NCBI GenBank assembly: GCA_009760885.1
Contig: CM019696.1
Coordinates: 45,345,358 to 45,409,357, forward strand
Reading direction: 5' to 3'
Length of the DNA: 64,000 nucleotides
Source of the DNA: Achatina immaculata
Taxonomy: Eukaryota; Mollusca; Gastropoda; Stylommatophora; Achatinidae
A model generated the notes under the pieces. It worked only from the letters and a program-made list of their open reading frames with translations. It was not told the origin of the DNA and did no database searches. The position numbers and the translations under genes are program-made. Every line of letters begins with the position of its first letter. The first letter of the stretch is position 1. Below, piece by piece: positions 40,798-51,599 of the stretch.

Positions 40798-42330
40798 AAT
40801 TATGCAACAAATGTTTCCGCAATTGATAACCCAGACCTATTCACTGTGTAGCCAGGTTAAAGTTTTCTGTTTAATTTTATATACTTTAACTTGTTTTTTT
40901 TTTCTTTTGCCTTTTTCTTCCTGATATGTCTGTCCGTTTTTGTTTTCTTTGTAATCACTGAGTTATTGTAGGCTATACCAAATTTATCAATGTGTTTTTT
41001 TAAAAATAAGTTGGCCTTCTTTTCAAATGTATTTCAGTTTCATCCATTTATTAATTACACCACTTGTTAGGTTAATTTGTAAAGTTTTCGCCCATTGAAA
41101 TATATATTTGTGCTTACTAATTCTCTTCATTTTGTTCTGTAGGCATATGTTATACAATATTGTTTATTATATATCCATTCTTTAAGGGGAAAAGTAGCGG
41201 TTCGTGGCTATGTACTAATACTTTTAAGGAATTCATATTTCATAAGACACAATTTAGACACATTTTAAATATGAACAGGCCTTTCGAGACGGCCAGTTCA
41301 GCAGGTGCATCACTCCGGGGCGCTGAGAGTGGCCCTTGATTTAAGGATGGGCCCCAAGGGCTTCTGAGGTTGGGGGGTGGTGGTGGTGGTGGATGAAACA
41401 AATTTGCGGGTAGCGGCTAGTTTTGTACTGGCTTATAACATTTCTCTCAAAAGGGCCTACCTATGAAATGTAGAATTTACTTTGCTAAAATCTTTTGTAC
41501 AGTGATTTTCTTGTTTTCGAACAGGTTTATTTCAATGATTTTGGATTGGGGGGGGGGGCTTTAATTCCCAGCTATAATTATAAATCTAGAACTTGGCGTC
41601 TCTCCAGTTATGACACTGCACTCACCCTAGTTACTGTGTCAGAAACTGTCACCACAGTCTCGCAAAGTCTCCGTCACTGATTGGCACAAACGAGAACAAT
41701 GACCTGCTAAAATCGAAGTCAATTGTCTGTCTTTTGTCTGCCTTGGGCAAGGAAGAAGACAAACCCGGTAGCGTCCAACAGAGGAACTATTTAGCTTTGG
41801 GGGCCAACCCTGCAAGGGAGACAACAAATGTCTAAACAAACATTCTTAGAAATGCGGACTCCCCTCGTAACCAAACACAGTGGCAGTACACCGACTTCCG
41901 TCTCCATCTAAACAAACAATGCATTGTGGGAGAAAATATCGTTTGTTTACCTTGGAGACGAAAGAGATCAGCTTTTGGCGCGACAAATCAGGCATGCACA
42001 CTTCACCTCTATCTTCCTCGCCAGACTCCCTATTCCAACAGAACCGAACAAATCTAAGTCTTTTCTCGAAATTCACAATTTGAATCGAACAAAAGGGGCA
42101 AGTCTTGTTTCCATTCTGTCTCCCTTTTTTATATTGAGAACAATATCTTTTGTCCGTTTTTTTTTCTTCCTCTTCCTTTCAAACACTTAAAAAAAACTTC
42201 GTTTCCAAAGCATTTCTACGTTACTTGTATGCCATGTTGTCTTAATTCAAGGTGTCAGAATTCATGTATATCTGTATTTATGAACGAGTTTTGTCCTCAC
42301 TCACTTTAAGTCTTTGCTGATCCCCCCCCC
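40798..42330. other. Unassigned stretch
   Basis: AT-rich to about 41250, then mixed. A GGT tract lies at 41376-41390. The patch 41640-42080 is single-copy here and has overlapping 66-88 codon frames on both strands, but no domain is recognisable. Confidence 0.45.
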
Positions 42331-42392
42331 CCCTTTTTCCTAGTTCATTAAACATTCGTCTGTTTGTCGTTAAATAATTCAATAACTCAGCC

Positions 42393-42432
42393 ATCATCAT
42401 CATCATCGTCATCACCATCATCATCATCGAAC
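42393..42432. repeat. CAT trinucleotide tract
   Basis: Imperfect CAT/CGT repeats. Confidence 0.85.
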
Positions 42433-42472
42433 AAGTAAGAGGTAGATGGCCGAGTACACATGGTTTGGGGGG

Positions 42473-42572
42473 CGATGGAGAGGGAGTGGGGAGAGGGAGT
42501 GTGGCGAGAGGGAGTGGGGAGAGGGACTGTGGGGAGAGGGAGTGTGTGGAGAGGGACTGTGGGGAGAGGGAG
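42473..42572. repeat. GGGAGTGTGGAGAG repeats
   Basis: About seven purine-rich units of 14-18 bp. Confidence 0.85.
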
Positions 42573-42604
42573 TGAAATTTGTCAATGGCTTATGCTCCAT
42601 ACGA

Positions 42605-43055
42605 AGAAATTAGTCACTCGCCTCTCTCATGGGGAATGTTGACGGTTAAGTAAGCGCCCCTACCCCGCCCCCAGCTGCAGAAATGTGTACCTGGCCTTTT
42701 TTGTGAGAGTTAGGGAGGGAAAGAATCCCAGGCGCGATGCTGAGCACATCTCTCTTTGTGCACTGACAGATTAAGTTATGCACTGACAGGTTAAGTTGTG
42801 CACTGACAGGTTAAGTTGTGCACTGACAGGTTAAGTTGTGCACTGACAGGTTAAGTTATGCACTGACAGGTTAAGTTGTGCACTGACAGGTTAAGTTGTG
42901 CACTGACAGGTTAAGTTGTGCACTGACAGGTTAAGTTGTGCACTGACAGATTAAGTTATGCACTGACAGGTTAAGTTGTGCACTGACAGGTTAAGTTGTG
43001 CACTGACAGGTTAAGGAAAATATTGGCATTACCATTTTATCCCGCTAGGTACTTT
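42605..43055 (+). mobile_element. S1 SINE copy with internal 20-bp expansion
   Basis: The left part (AGTCACTCGCCTCTCTCATGGG, AGCTGCAGAAATGTGTACC, GCGATGCTGAGCACATC) and right part (GGAAAATATTGGCATTACC) match the S1 body at 28820-28995. Between them the S1 segment GTGCGCTGACAGGTCAGG, single elsewhere, is present 13 times. The A-box is not preserved. Confidence 0.85.
42761..43016. repeat. 20-bp array inside SINE S1, 13 copies
   Basis: CACTGACAGGTTAAGTTGTG begins every 20 bp from 42761 to 43001 without length change. Variants are ACAGA for ACAGG and TTATG for TTGTG. Confidence 0.97.
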
Positions 43056-43064
43056 TATGTGCCA

Positions 43065-43215
43065 TGCCGGATATCATTGACAATCATACTTCTCCATCTT
43101 GCGCGGTCCTTGGGTGTTTTTAATCAGTTCAAATGCTTTTCTATTTCTATGTCACTTGATTAGTTTACTGAGATATTGTTCTCTTGGCTTCCTTCTCCTT
43201 CTACTGCCGTTGAAC
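43065..43215 (-). mobile_element. Non-LTR retroelement C-terminal fragment (48.1 kb type)
   Basis: The minus strand reads SRRRRKPREQYLSKLIK and RKAFELIKNTQGPRKMEKYD. This fits the basic (R)GRxREKYLD ... WRSM type C-terminus of non-LTR elements and resembles 48095-48420. Decayed. Confidence 0.6.
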
Positions 43216-43224
43216 TTTTCAGTG

Positions 43225-43428
43225 ATTACCAAGTTCTTTTCAACAAGTCCAAGTTAGTTCACGGAATTCTATTTCAGAACGTTCAATCTTGTCTATGGAA
43301 GCTGTTTAAATCTAACCCAAAGTTTAGCCAAAGCTTAAACAATATTCTTCTCGCACGACCTAGATTTGATCTGTTTAAGAAAAACTTTTCTTACTCTGCT
43401 GCTCACCTCAGGAAATTCCTCCCGTCGT
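43225..43428 (+). mobile_element. CR1/L2-like non-LTR C-terminal fragment
   Basis: The plus-strand frame, ending with a stop after RKFLPS, contains LARPRFDLFKKNFSYSAAHL. This resembles the terminal (K)xR(T)DxFKxSFSYSGAxLWNSLP block of CR1/L2-type or related elements. Only about 60 codons; the clade is uncertain. Confidence 0.5.
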
Positions 43429-43635
43429 AGTTAAATATGCCATGTTCCTTCCTATAACAATGCAAACATTTAAAATATCTAATTGATGTTGGTTACATGT
43501 GACGATGATCCATATACGCTTTCCACATTACTTTAGATTCTTAATGCAGGCACCGAATGTAAATGATTTTAAATTGAATGCTCTTACTACAGTACATAGT
43601 AGTTTGGTAGTCACACGCAGGGAAGCACTCATGCG

Positions 43636-43636
<1 letters not shown>

Positions 43637-43677
<41 letters not shown>
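43637..43677. repeat. GA dinucleotide microsatellite
   Basis: About 20 GA units; no retroelement end recognised beside it. Confidence 0.95.
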
Positions 43678-43680
<3 letters not shown>

Positions 43681-43894
43681 ACAAGGCGCATACTGGGGCC
43701 TGGTGTCTTTCCTTGCGTGTGTATCAAGGGACCTACTCATTGACTGTGTTATAGCTTTCATTATCCATGAGATCCGGACAAGTATAACATGTACTGACTA
43801 CCCTTGGGTTGGAGGACTAATATTGGGACAGCGCTGTTAGCAAAACGCCGAGAGTTTCATGTTTTGAATATTTGCCAGAAAACATTTTAACTGT

Positions 43895-44161
43895 TTAGGA
43901 GGTTGCCGCATTGCTGTGGTTGTCAGTGCACCCGCTTGCCTGCCAGAAGTTCCCTGGTTCGGTTTCGCACTATTTTTTTTCGGGCTGACCTGCACCGTGG
44001 TCAACCCAGCCTCCAAAACGTGGGTACCTGGGGCTTCCTTGGGAAAACAGAGACCACGAGGACAGGTGCTGGCGTCCCTACCTCAAGTGTTGTAGTGGCC
44101 TATGAATGTGAAGGCATTAGCACTTCACACCTCGCTACGGCATGCCAGTGCCACGGACATA
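43895..44161 (+). mobile_element. S4 tRNA-derived SINE, copy 2
   Basis: The head has TTGCCGCATTGCTGTGGTTG and a B-box GGTTCGGTTTC at 43956-43966. The body GTGGTCAACCCAGCCTCC, GGGTACCTGGGGCTTCC, GAATGTGAAGGCATTAGCAC and the end GCCACGGACAT match copies at 35817 and 45205. Confidence 0.88.
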
Positions 44162-44319
44162 CATTTATATTTTAACGGTTGTATACCCACATTGTATACG
44201 ATGAAAGTAATAGAAAGCGTGAAAGAAATGCACATACATTACCCATCATGTAAAGGTACTGAAAGAAGTGCAATATGTACAATAAATCCATTCATCCACT
44301 TCTTTGGTTGCCGATCGGC

Positions 44320-44990
44320 TAAGCAATCACTGCCCATTGCGCCCTGTGACGTTTTGCAGGACAGCAACAAATTCTCTCCGCCTCTCATGGACTGAGGCCA
44401 GCCTTTGTATTATGCCCCAGCTGTGCTGTATGCTACTCGTTTCCGCCTCTACAGTTCTCTGCCAGGTTGTCTTTGGTCGTCCTCTCTGTTTCCCTCGGGT
44501 GTCCATCGCGTGGCTGTTTTAGCGATGTTGCTGGGGTCTCTTCGGAGCACATGACCAAACCATTTCCAGCTTATGTCTGCATATTATGGCATGCATATCT
44601 TCTAGTTCACATTGGACAAGTAGTCCTCTATTATTTATTGCCTGTGGCCAGTAAGTATTTAAAATCAGAGATGGGCTGTGTGGAGGGAGGATACTTTGCT
44701 CATTTCCTTTTCAGTTGTTCTCCAGCATTCTGCTTCATAGAGGAGTAAGGATAACACACAACTTTGGTACAGCTTTATTTTGGTTCTGGTGCTGTGCTGG
44801 GATGACTTCTGTAGTAACTTTCTGTTTCAGACATCTTTCTCACATTCCAAAAACCTATTTTAGTTTCGGATTTTACAGTCAGAACATCCACTGTCATGCT
44901 ACCAACTTACTTTCGGCTTTCCCTATTGCCAGTCACACAAGCCTCACATTCTGAAGGCCCATCCCGAATTGTGAGTTTTGATTATTCGTT
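44320..44990 (-). pseudogene. RTN-6 non-LTR retroelement, C-terminal part
   Basis: The minus strand reads VLSLLLYEAECWRTTEKEMS (near 44756-44696), then after frame changes ISWKWFGHVLRRDPSNIAKT, TRWTPEGNRGRPKTTWQRTV and RLASVHERRRICC. The order LLYxxEcW, WxxxGHVLRR, WTPxGxRxRGRPKTTW, then a trailing tryptophan/arginine block is that of RTE-like non-LTR proteins after the catalytic core. Frameshifts and internal divergence show a dead, 5'-truncated copy. A GA or TGA tail is not evident. Confidence 0.85.
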
Positions 44991-45204
44991 GCAGTTTCAG
45001 TAACACAGAATTTTTTGTTATGTAACAAGGTTGCTGGTCATGGGCGCAATCCCTTTTAGTCGCATCTAACGACATGCAAGGGAGGCAACTGTGGGTATGT
45101 TCTTTACACTCCAGACTAAAGTCCTGGCTTTGCAGCAACTCGGGCGGTAAATTGAATGTAGAGAAATAAATATATAACTGCACCGGCATCTTCGTCCAGA
45201 AATG

Positions 45205-45463
45205 TATCTAAAGCTAAGTCCCGTAGCATGTGCATGTGTAGGTGTGTGAAGTGTTAGCGCCTTCACATTTCTAGGCCACTACATCACTTGAGGTAGGGAT
45301 GCCAGCACCTTGAATCGCTATGTTTCTCCTGGGAAATCCCTGGTACCCATTTTTTTTCTTTAGGCTAGGTTGATCCTGATGTCTTTCGGGCTGAGTGCGA
45401 AATCGAATCAGGGACCTTCTGATCGAGAGGCGAGTTCACAATCCACTACACCACGCCGGCACC
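45205..45463 (-). mobile_element. S4 tRNA-derived SINE, copy 3
   Basis: The reverse complement starts GGTGCCGGCGTGGTGTAGTG (A-box region), has a B-box TGATTCGATTTC (45398-45412) and ends through GGGATTTCCCAGGAG and GAAGGCGCTAACACTTCAC. It matches the copies at 35817 and 43895. Confidence 0.88.
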
Positions 45464-45474
45464 CAGAATTTTCT

Positions 45475-45476
45475 CT

Positions 45477-45511
<35 letters not shown>

Positions 45512-46850
45512 GCTGAACCTTAAGTGCCCAGGGCACATGAGGCTTCCGCAAGGGTTTTCCACAAATGCCTGTCCTTTGCCCTTTTTTTTTTTTTTGCTCT
45601 TGCCCAGATGAGCCCTTCTATTGCTTAACATCCTCTCTGTTGTTCTTCTCCATGTCTCCTTTGGTCTACCTTTACTTCTGTTCCCCTGTGGTGTCCATCT
45701 TAATGCTATTTTTGGTAGTGACTTGTCAGTCATTCGGAGCACATGTCCCAACTATCGCCAGCGTCTTTCCTCAATAACTGCTGTCAGTGGCTTCATCCGC
45801 ATCTCTGCCAACAAGATGTTATTTCTTACGGTGTTTGGCCAAAATATTTTTCTAATTCTTCTTAAACATTTAGTCTGGAAAGAATTCAACTTGTTTTCTA
45901 TTGTTTTTGGTGATTTTCCAGCATTCACTTCCATAGAGTAGTACACTTAGAACATTACTCATAAATATCCTGATTTTCGTATTCATGCTTAGTTTTTTAG
46001 ATTTCCATATAGTCTGCAGCATTGCAAAAGCCTGGTTTGCTCTAGTAAGTCTGCTGTTGATGTCCTCTGTGCTGTCTCCATTTTCTACTACTCTACTGCC
46101 AAGATATACAAATTCATTGACCTCCTCCACTAACTTGCTATCTGCTTTGAGTACATTTCTGTTGTTCACATTTTGCTTCATTAACTTTGTCTTTCCTACG
46201 TTAATCTTTAGTCCTATGTTGTTTGCATTCTGAGTTAGGTTGTTTATTTTATCTTGCATATCTTTGTGGCTGCTTGACAGTAAACAAACGTCGTCCGCAA
46301 AGTCAAGGTCCTCCAGCACTGTGTCAAGGGTCCATTGTAATCCTCTGCTTATGTCTGATGTTGCCTCCTTCATTAACCAGTCTACTGCCAAGATAAATAA
46401 TGTTGGTGATAGTACACATCCCTGTTTCACTCCTGTTTGTACCCTAAAGCTGCTGGAGGTATGTTCTCCACAGATAACTTTGCACTGAAAACCCTCGTAT
46501 AGCGCTTTATTTACATTCATTGTCTTATGGGGGAGGCCATGCCATCTTAGGATTTTCCACAGTGCATCTCTGTTGACACTGTCAAAGCTTTCTCAGAATC
46601 TATAAACAATGCATATGTTGTGCTATGCCATTCATTTGCCTGTTCTAATATTTGTCTAAGTACAAATATGTGGTCTATGCATGATCTTCCTTTGCTAAAT
46701 CCTACCTGCTCTTTCCGAAGTTTTCCCTCAAGTGCTGGTACAATTCTGTTGATGATTATTGTGCCAAATACTTTACTTGTGAGTGGCAGTAGAATTTTAT
46801 CTAGGAACCCCAAAATCCAGAACATTGCTATCCGCCATATCGGGTAACAT
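45475..46850 (-). pseudogene. RTN-3 non-LTR reverse transcriptase, best-preserved copy
   Basis: The minus strand carries most of a reverse-transcriptase domain. In order: PLTSKVFGTIIINRIVPALE and KLRKEQVGFSKGRSCIDHIF (RT blocks 0-1, 46547-46825), FIDSEKA with a one-base slip at the usual KAFD box, then 45870-46520 with VQTGVKQGCVLSPTLF (block 4), DLDFADDVCLLSSS (catalytic FADD, intact), INVGKTKLM and FVYLGSRVVENGDS. Then LSVLLYGSECWKIT, RRWRWLGHVLRMTD, WTPQGNRSKGRPKETW and a GA tail at about 45475-45510. At least three frameshifts and a run of lysines near 45590 inactivate it. The N-terminal endonuclease is absent. RT-type elements of this kind copy their RNA into DNA at the target site. Confidence 0.95.
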
Positions 46851-47630
46851 TAAAACTTTTATGTCCCTAAAGTTGCCTTACTGCAATGTTTGTTGTTGTT
46901 GTTGATGTTGATGATGATGATCTGAATGCCTCCCCACAAAGAGCGTTCTTCTTTGAATTCACTCACGCTCCATGCTCTGACACCAAGGAATCTGGTAGTT
47001 TTCTTCTTCGCCTCCCTCTCAGCCAAAGACCTCCAGTCAGTCCACGGCATAATTTTATAAAAATAGTAATCACGGCTGTGTATCTGATAAATAAAACAAG
47101 AGATTCTTAATTTATCCAGGGGGAAAACCCATCCACGCCACACACACACACACACTGTGTCTTTCTGTTTATCCATTTCATGCGTGTTTCTTTAAGTCCT
47201 CTCCCTTTCCGTGCTCCTAATTAATGTATTGTTCTGCGATACTGTTCTATTGCGATATCTTCGGTCAGGTAATTTATTTCTGCTGAGTTCCCTCCCCTGA
47301 ATTGATTAGGTAACGGATTAGTTCAGGCAGTATTCTTTCCCTTGTTTAGCTTGTCTGCCCTTGGGGGGAAAGGAAGACATAGAATTCTACGAACTGTTTA
47401 GCTTCGCCTCATTCTTGAAGTCAGCCATTTCAGCTTGTTTCAGGTTCATTGTATTTTGGTTGTTTCTCTGTGGACCATATGGCTTTTAAATTTGTCTTTG
47501 CTTTTTTTTTTTTTTTCCACGACGAGGGGAATATGAGATAGGGAAAAGGGAACAGAAATGACACTAAAATGTGAACAAACAAACAAACAAAAATCCACCA
47601 GGAACAAAAAACATAGTTTAAAAGTTTATT
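46851..47630. other. Unassigned stretch
   Basis: A TGT/TGA trinucleotide patch at 46888-46920 and an AC tract at 47139-47155. Overlapping frames at 46859-47176 have no domain. Confidence 0.45.
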
Positions 47631-47639
47631 TATTTGTAA

Positions 47640-48060
47640 GAAAGTTGAATGCGTAAAATAAGCAACAACAAAGGAACTTTTTCTTAAGAAAAAAGAAGAC
47701 CATTATTACTTTGGTAAAGCAAAGAAAGTTATGGTAAAATAAGTTGTCTGCTAACAAGAAAGAAAGTTATCTTGGTAAAATAAAGTTATCTGGTTAAAAC
47801 AAAGAAAGTTATCTTGGTAAAATAAAGTTATCTGGTTAAAACAAAGAAAGTTATCTTGGTAAAATAAAGTTATCTGGTTAAAACAAAGAAAGTTATCTTG
47901 GTAAAACAATGAAAGTTATCTGTATAAAACACGGAAAATTACTTTTTCTAAAACAAGGAATGTTACTTCGATAAAGCAGGGAAAGTTATTTTGGCAAAGC
48001 AATGACAATTATCATCTTAAGACATCGGAAAGTTATCTTGACGAAACAAGAGACGTTGTT
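47640..48060. repeat. 42-bp minisatellite (GTTATC[T]TGGTAAAA type)
   Basis: TGGTTAAAACAAAG starts at 47791, 47833 and 47875, exactly 42 apart. Flanking units are diverged half-units of about 20-25 bp. Confidence 0.92.
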
Positions 48061-48094
48061 TTGATCAAGCTGGGAATGTGTTCCATATTGTTAT

Positions 48095-48420
48095 TATTAT
48101 TGGCGGTCATGTTCTCTATCTTGTGCTGTCATTGATGTTTCAAATCTGTTCAAATGTATTTCTTTCTCCTTGGTACTTGGTCAGTCCACTGAGATATTTT
48201 ACCTTTGGCCTTTCTGTCTTCCTTTTTTTTTTCCTTTGAATTTTTCGGTCCTTACCAAGTTCTCTCTCTAGCTTCTGTATTCTCATGACATGTCCAAGAA
48301 GTTTTGACTGTCTTTTTATTATAATTTTAACTAGTTTCTTTTTTCTGAAACTTCTTTAAGGACCTCCTTTTTTTCCTGTCTGCCCAAAGTATTTGTTGCG
48401 TATCTCTCCAAAAGCTCAAT
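48095..48420 (-). mobile_element. Non-LTR retroelement C-terminal fragment
   Basis: The minus strand, in shifting frames, reads KIIIKRQSKLLGHVMRIQKL, ELGKDRKIQRKK and KAKGKISQWTDQV. The LGHVMR block followed by a basic region is typical of non-LTR C-termini. Related to 43065-43215. Confidence 0.6.
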
Positions 48421-48870
48421 AAAGATTACATATTGTTAAACTAATTGTGATTGGTAACAACTAAACTAACTTACCTGCTCTGCGACCATTTTCTGAGACC
48501 TGCGTATATACATAGGACGCACATGAGCTGAAAACGAGCTGAGCTTGCAGTGTGAAAAGATCATGATTCTATTGCTGTCTGTCATCTGAAGGAAAGAGAA
48601 AGAGACCTCCATTATGGCAGATTTTGAGAAGAATTGTTGAAGCAGAGATAGACAACTTACAATAGATCTTGGGAATCTTACAAAGTCTGCTAGCAAGACC
48701 GTGCCAGAAATGTAGACAGTGCCTGAGAGGCACCACCAGGCATACTGGACGCAGACTGTTGAATTCATCAGTTTTCGTGGATATGGATATAAGAGGGACA
48801 ACATTCGCTCATCCTCATGAAAGTTAAAAATGAAAAAGAAAGTCATATCAAAACGGATGTAGCAGGAATT

Positions 48871-49711
48871 ACAAACTCCTCGTCTTTTGCTAATGTAACA
48901 AGCACTACAAAACTCCTCGTCTTTTGCTAATGTAACAAGCATTACAAAACTCCTCGTCTTTTGCTAATGTAACAAGCACTACAAAACTCCTCGTCTTTTG
49001 CTAATGTAACAAGCATTACAAAACTCCTCGTCTTTTGCTAATGTAACAAGCACTACAAAACTCCTCGTCTTTTGCTAATGTAACAAGCACTACAAAACTC
49101 CTCGTCTTTTGCTAATGTAACAAGCATTACAAAACTCCTCGTCTTTTGCTAATGTAACAAGCATGACAAAACTCCTCGTCTTTTGCTAATGTAACAAGCA
49201 CTACAAAACTCCTCGTCTTTTGCTAATGTAACAAGCACTACAAAACTCCTCGTCTTTTGCTAATGTAACAAGCATTACAAAACTCCTCGTCTTTTGCTAA
49301 TGTAACAAGCATGACAAAACTCCTCGTCTTTTGCTAATGTAACAAGCACTACAAAACTCCTCGTTTTTTGCTAATGTAACAAGCATGACAAAACTCCTCG
49401 TCTTTTGCTAATGTAACAAGCACTACAAAACTCCTCGTCTTTTGCTAATGTAACAAGCACTACAAAACTCCTCGTCTTTTGCTAATGTAACAAGCACTAC
49501 AAAACTCCTCGTCTTTTGCTAATGTAACAAGCACTACAAAACTCCTCGTCTTTTGCTAATGTAACAAGCATGACAAAACTCCTCGTCTTTTGCTAATGTA
49601 ACAAGCATTACAAAACTCCTCGTCTTTTGCTAATGTAACAAGCATGACAAAACTCCTCGTCTTTTGCTAATGTAACAAGCATTACAAAACTCCTCGTCTT
49701 TTGCTAATGCT
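48871..49711. repeat. 37-bp minisatellite, 23 near-identical copies
   Basis: CTCCTCGTCTTTTGCTAATG starts at 48876 and then every 37 bp to 49690. Almost all variation is in one position cluster: CACTAC, CATTAC or CATGAC before AAAA. One copy has TTTTTT for TCTTTT near 49365. Confidence 0.97.
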
Positions 49712-49914
49712 TCAAAACCAAATCAGTTGGCTTAAAAAAAAAAGATTTAAGATAGAAAGAATGTTCGCAATTACCGATACAGAAAACTGTTTGCTGGCCT
49801 ACCAGACTGTGGTTATCAGTGGTTATCCGTGGTTATCTTCACGTTTTCTCTTATGCTCCGACTTCATGAATTCTATACCACTCTCTTTGGACGCTATTTT
49901 GCACATATAAAGTG

Positions 49915-50185
49915 CTACTAAATAATATTTTTGGCAACAATCTTTAAATAAAGTACCAATAAAACATTCTATCACATCAATCTCCATATTAAGTACTACT
50001 AGACTATTCTTTCACAACATTCTGCATAACAAGTACTTCTAGACCATTCTTTCACAACATTCTCTATAACAAGTACTATTAGACTTCTTTCACAACATTC
50101 CCCATAACAAGTACCACTAGAAAGCTCTTTCACAACATTCTCTGTAAGCAAGTACCACCAAACCTGTCTTTCAAAACATTCTTTC
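49915..50185. repeat. About 47-bp minisatellite, 5-6 copies
   Basis: TTCTTTCACAACATTCTCTA plus TAACAAGTACTACTAGAC with diverged edges. Confidence 0.9.
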
Positions 50186-50356
50186 TACATCCTGTTTTTC
50201 CGCTTCAAGTTTCAGTTTTTAATGCCATCCTTTCTATCTCCTCTTAAAAACCTTTCTTTCATTTTCTTTTTTTTATATATATATTTCTGAAACATTCTTG
50301 AAGAAGTGTTTAAAACTTCCATTCACATTTTTTCTCTCGCTATTTCTTTCTCTCTC

Positions 50357-50364
50357 ATATAGAC
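50357..50364. other. Possible 8-bp target duplication, left
   Basis: ATATAGAC versus GTAAAGAG at 50557-50564: 5 of 8 match and both fit the hAT preference nTnnnnAn. Confidence 0.5.
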
Positions 50365-50556
50365 CAGTGGTTCCCAAAATATGCAGTGCTGACCCATAGG
50401 CACGATGGGAAGATCCTGAGAGATGATGAGGGGAAGGGAGCGGCACGGGGCATCAGAAGTATCTGAGCGGGAAAGGTTTTTGGGGGACATTCAGAAGATT
50501 GTCTAGGGAGTAAAAAGGGAGTGTTTGAGGTCTGAAAAAAGATTTGAGAACCGCTG
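50365..50556. mobile_element. Short non-autonomous hAT-like element
   Basis: Ends CAGTGGTTCCCAAAATATG and, reversed, CAGCGGTTCTCAAATC share 12 of the first 14 bases. At 192 bp it is purine-rich inside with no coding capacity. The CAGNGGTTCTCAA terminus is characteristic of a widespread hAT group. Confidence 0.85.
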
Positions 50557-50639
50557 GTAAAGAGCGTAAGAGAAAGATGGCGGAGCCTGCCCGGCTGCTA
50601 GGATAAGGTTTCGTGAGCTAGATCTTCACAGGTTTTGAT

Positions 50640-51545
50640 CGTTTTCACATCTCCGGGGGCGATGCTGGTCTCGTGGATGTCTACAAACGTTATGAAGGGC
50701 TGCTGGCTCCGTTTCTCGCCTCGACGCTTGGGGAGTTTTCGTCTCCACAGAGGGAACTATGAAAGGGGAGCCATTCTTCTGTTGTTTGTAGTTCTTTTTG
50801 CTCTTTCATCTTCTTCTTCTTATTTTTTTAATGTGTGATGGCTTTTAGTTCTTTTCATCTTTCCTCACTTGTTGTTCTTTTCTTTCTTTCCAGTTCCTTC
50901 ATCCGTTTTTTTAAAAAAATATTTCTTGCTCTATTTATCTTTCTTTTCTTGTTCTTTCTTCTCAATTTCTGTATGTTTTCCGTTTCTGTTATATTCTTCG
51001 TTGTCGCTTGCTGTTTTGTGTATTTGGTTTTGTCTCTTGTTTCTGTTTCTAAATCGTTTGTTTGCTGCTAATGTTTTTGCAATTTTTGTTCGTCGTTTCC
51101 AAATCGTTTGTTGTTTCCTTTTTCTAAATCGTTTGTTAGCTGGTTCTATTTCTAAGTCGCGTGTTTGTTGTTTCTGTCTGTGTCTATAATCGTTTGATTG
51201 TTGTTTATATTTACAAATCGTTTGTGTGCTGTTTATGTTTATAAATCGTTTGATTGTTGTTTCTGTTCTAAATCGTTTTACAGTACTTTATTTGTTTGTT
51301 TCCACGTCATTTGTTTCATGTTTCTATTTCGTTTGTTTGATATTTCTAAGTCGGTTATTTGATGTTTCTACGTCATTTGTTCCATGTTTCTACGTCTTTG
51401 CTCCATATTTCTACGCCGTTTGTCTATGGTTTCTACACCATTTGTTTCATGTTTCTGTTAATATTATTTGTTTTTTCTTTATTCTCTTCCAGTGTCGCTT
51501 TTTTTCATATTTTTCTTCCTGAGTTTTTCTGTCACAGTCATTCAT
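50640..51545. repeat. T-rich degenerate repeat (AAATCGTTTG units)
   Basis: TTTCTAAATCGTTTGTTTGCTG-type units recur irregularly from about 51040 to 51300, then TTTCTACGTCATTTGTTCCATG-type units to 51460. The hydrophobic open frames here are compositional. A CT tract lies at 51555-51590. Confidence 0.75.
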
Positions 51546-51599
51546 ATTGTTTATCTCTCTCTCTCTCTCTTTCTCTCTCTCTTCTCTCCAGCCATATCA

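Noticed and set aside
41640..42080. Possible host exon in a single-copy, slightly GC-richer patch
   Set aside because: Overlapping frames on both strands, no recognisable domain and no convincing splice pair.
48466..48942. 158-codon minus-strand frame
   Set aside because: It begins inside the 37-bp array, has no recognisable domain and its composition looks random.
48871..49711. CRISPR-like array of regularly spaced identical repeats
   Set aside because: Units are contiguous with no unique spacers, and the genome is eukaryotic; it is a minisatellite.
748..49711. Possible common origin of the two 37-bp arrays (0.7-3.7 kb and 48.9-49.7 kb)
   Set aside because: Equal period but no sequence similarity beyond short words such as CTAATG.
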